Of a DNA stretch of 5,269 bases, positions 1 through 4,574 are shown in pieces; positions within the stretch are counted from its first letter, which is position 1; the number at the start of each line of letters is the position of its first letter. Made by a program: the position numbers and the translations under genes. The stretch comes from [Eubacterium] saphenum. Lineage in GTDB: Bacteria > Bacillota > Clostridia > Oscillospirales > Ruminococcaceae. The stretch covers positions 1-5,269 of the forward strand of contig SFJQ01000104.1 of NCBI GenBank assembly GCA_004555855.1, in the 5' to 3' direction. A model generated the notes under the pieces. The model saw only the letters and a list, made by a program, of their open reading frames with translations. It searched no databases and was not told the DNA's origin.

Positions 1-312
1 CGGCTTATCGACTGCACGGGAAAGAAGGATTCCGAAATCTACAAAAAAGCAAATGTTGACCGAAAACTTTTCTCGAAAATCCGCAACAATATGGACTATA
101 AACCGTCAAAAACAACGGCGCTCGCGTTCGCTTTTGCGCTGGAACTGGATATTGACGAAACGCGGGATTTCATCGCTCGCGCGGGCTTTGCGCTGTCACA
201 TAGCAGCAAGTTTGATGTAATTGTGGAGTATTTTCTTGTGAGCAAAAACTACGATATTTACGAACTGAACGAGGTGCTTTTCGCGTTTGACCAGCCGCTT
301 CTGGGTGCGTAA
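1..312 (+). CDS. C-terminal part of a helix-turn-helix-like protein, probably the tail of a macro-domain protein (5' truncated)
   Basis: The frame is open from the first base, so the gene starts upstream and the ATG at 91 is internal. The visible 103 residues end in TAA at 310-312. Residues 10-30 look like a helix-turn-helix: SEIYKKAN, a turn, then the candidate recognition helix DRKLFSKIR. A hydrophobic run (ALAFAFALELDIDE) and GFALSHSSKFDVIVEYF follow, as in the rest of an XRE-like fold, and the protein ends FDQPLLGA. From memory, this tail occurs in Firmicutes at the C-terminus of proteins with an N-terminal macro (ADP-ribose-binding) domain. That domain would lie outside the window, so the assignment is inference. 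The ADP-ribosylglycohydrolase two genes downstream fits an ADP-ribose role. A stand-alone regulator is the alternative. The reading frame itself is secure; the function is uncertain. Confidence 0.75.
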   Translation, partial: RLIDCTGKKDSEIYKKANVDRKLFSKIRNNMDYKPSKTTALAFAFALELDIDETRDFIARAGFALSHSSKFDVIVEYFLVSKNYDIYELNEVLFAFDQPLLGA

Positions 313-338
313 AATGTCGCTTGCTATGCGACCATTTT
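311..338 (+). terminator. Bulged hairpin just after the first stop codon, possible weak terminator
   Basis: AAAATG TCGC (311-320) pairs with GCGA (328-331) and CATTTT (333-338). There is one bulged C at 332 and a 7-base loop, TTGCTAT. The hairpin begins inside the stop codon of the truncated gene. The TTTT run lies inside the stem rather than after it, and the following bases are CCCTCC, so termination would be weak at best. It could instead protect the 3' end of the upstream message or act as an operator near the vWA promoter. Confidence 0.4.
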
Positions 339-353
339 CCCTCCTGTTTGAGT

Positions 354-359
354 TATAAT
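354..359 (+). promoter_or_regulatory. Candidate -10 box of an internal promoter for the vWA gene
   Basis: A perfect TATAAT lies 33 bases before the vWA start codon, in the only gap of the plus-strand cluster. Transcription would begin near 366 and give a leader of about 27 bases. The hexamer at the ideal -35 distance (331-336, ACCATT) is poor and there is no extended -10 TG. A promoter here would be weak or activator-dependent. The box lies in the loop of the 340-384 inverted repeat. Confidence 0.45.
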
Positions 360-378
360 GAAATCACAAAAACAAAAC

Positions 379-384
379 AGGAGG
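379..384 (+). promoter_or_regulatory. Ribosome binding site deciding the vWA start
   Basis: AGGAGG sits 8 bases before the ATG at 393 and matches the anti-Shine-Dalgarno sequence fully. This fixes the start at 393, not at the upstream in-frame ATG-less leader or the ATG at 321-type extensions. vWA similarity also begins immediately after 393 with TELVFILDRSGSM. Confidence 0.9.
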
Positions 385-392
385 TTTTCACA

Positions 393-1037
393 ATGACTGA
401 ACTTGTATTTATTCTCGACCGCAGCGGCTCTATGGCGGGGCTTGAAAAGGACACAATCGGCGGCTTTAACTCGATGCTGGATAAACAGCGAAATGAAGTT
501 GGCGAGGCGGTTGTTTCAACGGTGCTGTTTGACAACGAAAACGAGGTTATCCACGACCGCATTTCCATTGCAGATGTGCCGAAGCTTACTGAAAAGGAAT
601 ACTATGTGCGCGGCTGTACAGCGTTTTTGGACGCAGTTGGCGGGGCAATCAATCACATCGGAAATGTCCACAAATATGCGCGAAAAGAGGACGTTCCCGA
701 GCGCACGCTTTTCATCATCACAACCGACGGTATGGAGAACGCAAGCCGCCGTTATACCTACGGAAAAGTCCGCAAAATGATTGAGCGGCAGAAGGAAAAA
801 TACGGCTGGGAATTTCTGTTTCTCGGCGCGAATATTGACGCGGCGGCTGAGGCGGGAAAGTTCGGAATTGACGAAAGTATGTCCGCGAATTATCACTGCG
901 ATTCGGTTGGAACAGCGCTCAATTTTGAGGTTATCGGCGAGGCGATTTCAAGCGTGAGAGCGTGCAGCGCGCCGCTGTCAGCCGATTGGAAAAAGAAAAT
1001 TGACGCGGATTTCAAGAAAAGAGGCGGCAGAAGATGA
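393..1037 (+). CDS. Stand-alone von Willebrand factor A (vWA) domain protein
   Basis: The 214-residue product is almost entirely one vWA domain, which forms a Rossmann-like fold that binds ligands through a divalent metal. The MIDAS site is complete: D9, S11 and S13 in DRSGSM, T76 in RGCTAFLD, and D112 in TTDGMEN. There is no signal peptide or membrane segment, so it should be cytosolic. The C-terminus is basic (DFKKRGGRR). The start at 393 is set by the AGGAGG at 379-384 and by the domain beginning at residue 2. The stop overlaps the start of the ADP-ribosylglycohydrolase gene (ATGA), which points to coupled translation and a shared process. Bacterial vWA proteins of this kind often act as metal-dependent scaffolds, but the partner of this one cannot be read from sequence. 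It is not a secreted adhesin type. Domain assignment is firm; the role is unknown. Confidence 0.92.
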   Translation: MTELVFILDRSGSMAGLEKDTIGGFNSMLDKQRNEVGEAVVSTVLFDNENEVIHDRISIADVPKLTEKEYYVRGCTAFLDAVGGAINHIGNVHKYARKEDVPERTLFIITTDGMENASRRYTYGKVRKMIERQKEKYGWEFLFLGANIDAAAEAGKFGIDESMSANYHCDSVGTALNFEVIGEAISSVRACSAPLSADWKKKIDADFKKRGGRR

Positions 1038-1837
1038 TTGGTGCAATTTTGGGTGATATCATCGGCAGCCCTTATGAATTTGACCGCGGAAACAAGAGCA
1101 AGGATTTTCCTCTTTTCTCAAAGAATTCAAAGTTTACCGATGACACTGTGATGACGATTGCGGTTTGTCGGGCTTTTCTTGACGTGAAACCTGACGCAAG
1201 CGATGATGTTATACTGAAATCGGTTGAAGAAAATCTGCGGAAATTTGGCAAAATGTACCCGAACGCAGGGTACGGCGGAATGTTCCGAAAGTGGCTCGAA
1301 AATCCCAAAATGAAAGCGTACAACAGCTACGGAAACGGCTCTGCTATGCGGGTTTCTTCGGTTGCCTGGCTTTACGACAACATCGAAAACGTGAGAAACG
1401 CGGCAAGGCTTTCCGCTTTGGTTACACACAATCACACGGAGGGAATTAAGGGTGCAGAAGCCGTTGCCAGCGCGATTTTTCTCGCGAGAACAGGTCACAG
1501 CAAGGCTGAAATCAAGGAGTATATCGAGCGAGAATTTCGCTATAAATTGAACCGTACCTGCGATGAAATCAGACCGAATTATCGCCACACCGAAACCTGT
1601 ATGGAAACCGTTCCCGAGGCTATCACGGCGTTTCTGGAGGGCGATAATTTTGAGGACGTTATCCGAACCGCGGTTTCTCTCGGCGGCGACTGCGATACGC
1701 TAACGGCGATTGCGGGGAGCATTGCCGAAGGTTTCTACGGCGTTCACGATGAATTGAAAGAGGAGTGCCGCAAGCGTCTGCCCGAGCCGCTGCTTGCGGT
1801 TTTGGACGAGTTTATTTACAGCATAGTCCCGAAATAA
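1034..1837 (+). CDS. ADP-ribosylglycohydrolase family protein
   Basis: The 267-residue product belongs to the ARH/DraG family, whose members remove ADP-ribose from proteins or other acceptors using two metal ions (Mg or Mn). The family landmarks appear in order: GDIIGSPYEF (7-16), the metal-binding FTDDTVMT (34-41, with T35, D36, D37), GYGGMFRKWL (79-88), SYGNGSAMR (98-106), THNHTEG (131-137), and the second metal motif GGDCDTLTAIAG (217-228, with D219, D221, T222). Length is normal for the family and every expected ligand is present, so an active enzyme is likely. The start ATG lies within the ATGA overlap with the vWA gene. GAGG at 1021-1024, inside that gene, serves as its ribosome binding site. 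The natural substrate is unknown: protein ADP-ribose (arginine, as for DraG, or serine) and small ADP-ribose metabolites are all possible. The vWA and macro-like neighbours suggest it reverses an ADP-ribose modification. Confidence 0.94.
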   Translation: MIGAILGDIIGSPYEFDRGNKSKDFPLFSKNSKFTDDTVMTIAVCRAFLDVKPDASDDVILKSVEENLRKFGKMYPNAGYGGMFRKWLENPKMKAYNSYGNGSAMRVSSVAWLYDNIENVRNAARLSALVTHNHTEGIKGAEAVASAIFLARTGHSKAEIKEYIEREFRYKLNRTCDEIRPNYRHTETCMETVPEAITAFLEGDNFEDVIRTAVSLGGDCDTLTAIAGSIAEGFYGVHDELKEECRKRLPEPLLAVLDEFIYSIVPK

Positions 1838-2173
1838 ATTAGCAGGAAACAGTCACGAAATAAGCAGACGTTTCTCAGTCCGAGAGCCGCTGACAGCGAG
1901 ATATTTGGTCGGTCGGATTGCAGAATTAATGGCGTCCAACAATCCGCCGCCAAAAATCAGTTTTTGGACGTTGACAAATGATTATGCGTAAAATTCGCGG
2001 TGAGCGCCAAGCGTCTGAATTATAGTTAATCTAATCAAATTCATCGAAATATACAAAAACCGTCTAAAATGTCGTCTTGCGTTTATTCATTCAGAGTATT
2101 GAGAAAGCTCGCCCGAAAAGCTGCGCGCGGTTTGAGGCGAAATGAATGATTTATGGGAAAGTCAAAATACAAA
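1838..2173. other. Gene-poor interval with inverted repeats and broken protein-like frames
   Basis: No start-to-stop gene is supported here. On the minus strand one frame is open at 1856-1981 (including FGGGLLDAINSAIRP) and, beyond a single TAA at 1982-1984, again at 1985-2086 (including LTIIQTLGAHREFYA). Neither part has a ribosome binding site with a good start. On the plus strand the glycohydrolase frame stays open for 47 codons after its stop. Several short inverted repeats are present: CGGATTG/CAATCCG (1914-1946), CGTCCAA/TTGGACG (1933-1970), CCAAAAA/TTTTTGG (1950-1967) and ATTCATT/AATGAAT (2085-2147). A decayed gene, a dispersed intergenic repeat or a structured 3' untranslated region would each fit. 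None can be proven from this window. Confidence 0.5.
1950..1967. repeat. Short perfect inverted repeat, possible hairpin downstream of the glycohydrolase gene
   Basis: CCAAAAA and TTTTTGG form a 7-bp stem around the 4-base loop TCAG. No T-run follows, so it is not a standard terminator. Its right arm also lies within TTGGACG (1964-1970), which pairs with CGTCCAA (1933-1939), so two exclusive folds exist. Confidence 0.35.
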
Positions 2174-2196
2174 AAGAGCCTCGGTTTGAGGCTCTT
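2171..2196 (-). terminator. Rho-independent terminator of the adh-nfnAB operon, probably bidirectional
   Basis: AAGAGCCTC (2174-2182) and GAGGCTCTT (2188-2196) form a perfect 9-bp stem with a 5-base loop. Read on the minus strand, the stem runs into a five-T tract (complement of 2171-2175), the classic layout, 22 bases after the nfnB stop. Read on the plus strand it is followed by CTCATTTTATT, so it could also stop transcripts coming from the glycohydrolase gene. Confidence 0.88.
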
Positions 2197-2218
2197 CTCA
2201 TTTTATTGCGCAAGAAAA

Positions 2219-3631
2219 TCACTTGTTTTGGAGATACTCGTCAATCGACTTTGCGGCAACCTTTCCCGCGCCCATAGCCGATATAACGGTAGCTGCGCCG
2301 GTAACCGCGTCGCCGCCCGCGTAAACGGCACTGCGCGAGGTCAAAGCGTCCTCGTTTACGATAATACCGCCGTGCGAGTTAACCTCAAGTCCCTTTGTGG
2401 TGTTCTTGATAAGCGGGTTCGGGGACGTGCCGATTGAGATGATAACCGTATCCACGTCAAGCACAAACTCGCTTCCCGCAACGGCAACGGGACGGCGACG
2501 CCCCTTTTCATCGGGCTCGCCAAGCTCCATTTTAATACACTTCATTCCCGTCACAAAGCCGTTTTTCGGGTCTCGGGGATTTTCGGGATTGTTGTAGCCG
2601 AGAATTTCAACGGGATTGTTGAGGAGTCTGAACTCGATTCCCTCTTCTTCTGCGTGCTCAACCTCTTCCTTACGCGCGGGAAGCTCGTCCATCGAACGAC
2701 GATAGACAATATAAACCTTCTCCGCGCCAAGACGCAGAGCTGTTCTCGCAGCGTCCATAGCAACGTTTCCGCCGCCTACAACCGCAACCTTTCCGCCTTT
2801 CATTATCGGGGTATCGGGCGCGTCCTTGTAAGCCTTCATAAGGTTGCTCCTTGTGAGGAACTCGTTTGCGGAATAAACGCCGTTCAAGCTCTCGCCGGGT
2901 ATTCCCATAAAGTTTGGCAAACCCGCGCCCGAGCCGATAAATACCGCTTCATAGCCCATTTCAAAAAGCTCGTCGATAGTCAAAGTTTTTCCGATAACAA
3001 CGTTTGTTTCAACATCAACGCCAAGCGATTTCAGAGTATCAACTTCCTTCGCGACAATGGCTTTCGGCAGTCTGAACTCGGGTATTCCGTAAACCAACAC
3101 GCCACCCGCGGTGTGAAGCGCCTCGTAAATTGTTACCTTGTAGCCTTTTTTGGCAAGGTCGCCCGCGCAGGTAAGTCCCGAAGGTCCCGAGCCTACAACC
3201 GCAACCTTGTGCCCATTGGACTGCGGCACTTCAACATTTCCCGCAGTATGAGCATTGTGCCAATCCGCGACAAATCTTTCAAGTCTGCCGATACCGACAG
3301 GCTCGCCCTTTATACCGCGAACACACTTGCTCTCGCACTGCGTTTCCTGCGGGCAAACGCGTCCGCAAACAGCAGGAAGACTTGACGTCTTTGAAATAAT
3401 CTGATAAGCGCCCTCGAAATCGCCCTCTTTGATTTTCGCGATAAATTCGGGGATATGTATATTTACGGGGCATCCGGTCACGCAAGGCATATTTTTGCAG
3501 TTAAGGCAGCGCATTGCCTCATCAATTGCTGTTTCTTCGGAATAACCCGTGGCAACCTCGTTAAAGTTGTGCGCTCTGACCTTTGCGTCCTGCGTCGGCA
3601 TCGGATTTTTTGTCAAACTCATATTCGGCAT
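2219..3631 (-). CDS. nfnB: NfnB: NADPH-binding subunit of NADH-dependent reduced ferredoxin:NADP+ oxidoreductase (glutamate synthase small-subunit family)
   Basis: The 470-residue product is a flavoprotein with an N-terminal iron-sulfur domain. Cysteines 42, 45, 50, 54 (CLNCKNMPCVTGC) and 89, 93, 99, 103 (CGRVCPQETQC..KC) would hold two [4Fe-4S] clusters. FAD binding follows at VAVVGSGPSGL (143-153), NADPH binding at VAVVGGGNVAMD (282-293), and the FAD-closing motif GGDAVTGAATV at 439-449. With NfnA it bifurcates electrons: two NADPH reduce one NAD+ and one ferredoxin pair, or the reverse. The first ATG is chosen because GGGGAGG (3641-3647) lies 9 bases upstream and the N-terminus MPNMSLTKNPMPTQD fits the family; the next ATG (residue 4) is less well spaced. 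The gene starts one base after the nfnA stop, so the subunits are co-translated. Without nfnA beside it, it could have been read as glutamate synthase small subunit (GltD-like) or SudA. No large glutamate synthase gene is present. Confidence 0.92.
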   Translation of the reverse strand: MPNMSLTKNPMPTQDAKVRAHNFNEVATGYSEETAIDEAMRCLNCKNMPCVTGCPVNIHIPEFIAKIKEGDFEGAYQIISKTSSLPAVCGRVCPQETQCESKCVRGIKGEPVGIGRLERFVADWHNAHTAGNVEVPQSNGHKVAVVGSGPSGLTCAGDLAKKGYKVTIYEALHTAGGVLVYGIPEFRLPKAIVAKEVDTLKSLGVDVETNVVIGKTLTIDELFEMGYEAVFIGSGAGLPNFMGIPGESLNGVYSANEFLTRSNLMKAYKDAPDTPIMKGGKVAVVGGGNVAMDAARTALRLGAEKVYIVYRRSMDELPARKEEVEHAEEEGIEFRLLNNPVEILGYNNPENPRDPKNGFVTGMKCIKMELGEPDEKGRRRPVAVAGSEFVLDVDTVIISIGTSPNPLIKNTTKGLEVNSHGGIIVNEDALTSRSAVYAGGDAVTGAATVISAMGAGKVAAKSIDEYLQNK

Positions 3632-3632
3632 T

Positions 3633-4484
3633 TCACTTTACCTCCCCGAAAAGATTGCAGGTTGTTTCGTAAGCGTGACGCTCGAAACCGGAGTACATTC
3701 TTCCGCGCGACATTGCCTCGTCAAAATCCACCTCATAGCCGTTGAAATCGGGACCGTCCACACAGGCGAATTTTGTTACCTTTTTGCCGTCCCGATTAAG
3801 CGTCAAACGGCAGCCGCCGCACATTCCCGTGCCGTCAATCATAATCGGGTTCATCGAAACCGTTACCGGCACGTCAAACGGCTTTGCCGCTGCCACAACA
3901 AACTTCATCATAATAAGCGGACCGATTGTGATTATCATATCAAATTTTTCTCCCGCCTCAAGATACTCCTTGAGAGGAACGGTGACGTTGCCCTGACGCG
4001 CGTAAGAACCGTCATCGGTCATTACCGCAAGCCTGTCCGAGCAAGCCCTGAACTCGTCCTCAAGAATAAGCAAATCCTTGTTTCTGAAGCCGATTATGCT
4101 TGTAACCTCCGCGCCAAGTCTGTGAAATTCCTGTGCCACGGGCATCGCAATCGCGCAGCCAACGCCGCCGCCGACAATGCAAACCTTCTTGATGCCCTCG
4201 GTATGTGTGGCAACGCCGAGCGGTCCTACGAAATCCGCGATAAAATCGCCCTCGTTCTTGTGGTTGAGCTTTTCGGTTGTTGCACCGACAATCTGAAAGA
4301 TAATCTTTACGGTACCCGCTTCTGCGTTTGTTCCCGCAACAGTAAGCGGAATACGCTCTCCGTCATCGTCAACGCGCAGAATTATAAACTGTCCCGGCTT
4401 TGCCTTTTGAGCGACAAGCGGGGATAAAATTTCCATCTGTGTTACCGTGGGATTAAGCACTTTTTTGCTTGTAATTTTGTACAT
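3633..4484 (-). CDS. nfnA: NfnA: NAD(H)-binding subunit of NADH-dependent reduced ferredoxin:NADP+ oxidoreductase (PyrK/SudB-like)
   Basis: The 283-residue product belongs to the ferredoxin-NADP reductase-like family that includes PyrK and SudB. The order is a beta-barrel FAD domain with RIPLTVAG (44-51), the segment EGDFIADFVGPLG (78-90), an NAD(H) site at VCIVGGGVGCAIA (101-113), and a C-terminal [2Fe-2S] site. The cluster ligands are D217, C222 and C225 (DGTGMCGGCR) plus C241 (FACVDGPDF). One Asp with three Cys matches what is described for Nfn. The start at 4484 is set by GGGAG (4491-4495) six bases upstream and by family similarity from MYKITSKKVL. An in-frame extension to 4718 only overlaps adh. 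It sits just before nfnB and after adh. The alternative, sulfide dehydrogenase SudB, has the same fold and cannot be excluded by sequence alone. Confidence 0.92.
   Translation of the reverse strand: MYKITSKKVLNPTVTQMEILSPLVAQKAKPGQFIILRVDDDGERIPLTVAGTNAEAGTVKIIFQIVGATTEKLNHKNEGDFIADFVGPLGVATHTEGIKKVCIVGGGVGCAIAMPVAQEFHRLGAEVTSIIGFRNKDLLILEDEFRACSDRLAVMTDDGSYARQGNVTVPLKEYLEAGEKFDMIITIGPLIMMKFVVAAAKPFDVPVTVSMNPIMIDGTGMCGGCRLTLNRDGKKVTKFACVDGPDFNGYEVDFDEAMSRGRMYSGFERHAYETTCNLFGEVK
3641..3647 (-). promoter_or_regulatory. Ribosome binding site of nfnB within the end of nfnA
   Basis: GGGGAGG on the minus strand, inside the last codons of nfnA, lies 9 bases before the ATG at 3631. Its spacing selects this ATG over the one three codons later and lets nfnB be translated by ribosomes finishing nfnA. 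Confidence 0.85.
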
Positions 4485-4490
4485 TTTTTT

Positions 4491-4495
4491 CTCCC
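4491..4495 (-). promoter_or_regulatory. Ribosome binding site deciding the nfnA start
   Basis: GGGAG on the minus strand is separated from the ATG at 4484 by six A residues, a good spacing. It supports the 283-residue form of NfnA and rules out the longer frame that would begin inside adh. Confidence 0.85.
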
Positions 4496-4515
4496 GTTCA
4501 TTGTGAAAAGCCAAA

Positions 4516-4542
4516 GACTCCGCCGAAAATCTCGGCGAAGTC
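4516..4542 (-). terminator. Intercistronic hairpin between adh and nfnA, possible partial terminator or mRNA 5' stabiliser
   Basis: On the minus strand GACTTCGCCGA (4542-4532) pairs with TCGGCGGAGTC (4526-4516): 11 pairs with one G-U and a 5-base loop. The sequence after it, TTTGGCTTTTC, is an interrupted T-run, so termination would be partial. The T-G imperfection becomes a mismatch on the plus strand, so the structure favours minus-strand RNA. The hairpin starts where the transcript from the candidate promoter at 4546-4574 would begin. Confidence 0.6.
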
Positions 4543-4545
4543 CGA

Positions 4546-4574
4546 CTTATACATTGTGATAGATTAGAAATCAA
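4546..4574 (-). promoter_or_regulatory. Candidate sigma-A promoter for nfnAB overlapping the end of adh
   Basis: On the minus strand TTGATT (4574-4569) and TATAAG (4551-4546) are separated by exactly 17 bases, close to the consensus TTGACA-17-TATAAT (four and five of six matches). The -35 box covers the last adh codons. Transcription would start near 4539, within the left arm of the 4516-4542 hairpin, giving nfnAB its own message with a 5' hairpin. Position and spacing are seen; activity is inference. Confidence 0.5.

Larger units (their letters stand above)
340..384 (+). promoter_or_regulatory. Perfect 10-bp inverted repeat enclosing the -10 box and covering the vWA ribosome binding site
   Basis: CCTCCTGTTT (340-349) is the exact reverse complement of AAACAGGAGG (375-384), with a 25-base loop. 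The right arm contains the whole AGGAGG Shine-Dalgarno sequence and the left arm works as an anti-Shine-Dalgarno. In an RNA read through from the upstream gene, both arms are present and the site would be paired. In an RNA started near 366, the left arm is missing and the site is free. The pairing is seen directly; the regulatory role is inference. An operator for a dimeric DNA-binding protein is the alternative. Confidence 0.6.

Noticed and set aside
91..312. ATG at 91 as the start of a 73-residue gene
   Set aside because: The frame stays open to base 1 and the upstream residues complete a helix-turn-helix-like region, so this ATG is internal to a truncated gene. No ribosome binding site precedes it.
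321..392. 24-residue N-terminal extension of the vWA protein
   Set aside because: It would be translated from within the intergenic hairpin region. The AGGAGG at 379-384 and the vWA domain both place the start at 393.
516..896. 126-residue minus-strand open frame opposite the vWA gene
   Set aside because: Shadow of a gene whose MIDAS residues are all in place on the other strand.
1982..2044. 20-residue minus-strand peptide (LTIIQTLGAHREFYA end) as the tail of a RelE-like toxin
   Set aside because: The ending is only loosely reminiscent of such toxins, the piece is very short, and no antitoxin or upstream toxin body is present.
2153..2437. 94-residue plus-strand open frame starting near the terminator
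   Set aside because: It runs through the terminator hairpin and into the antisense of nfnB, and has no supporting motif.
2654..3385. 243-residue plus-strand open frame opposite nfnB
   Set aside because: Antisense shadow of nfnB with no recognisable motif or ribosome binding site.
2219..3631. Glutamate synthase small subunit as the primary name
   Set aside because: No large-subunit gene is present, while an NfnA-type gene lies one base upstream with the matching cluster ligands, making NfnB the better reading.
3549..4427. 292-residue plus-strand open frame opposite nfnA
   Set aside because: It is the antisense shadow of a clearly recognisable gene; its Arg, Cys and His-rich composition resembles no family.
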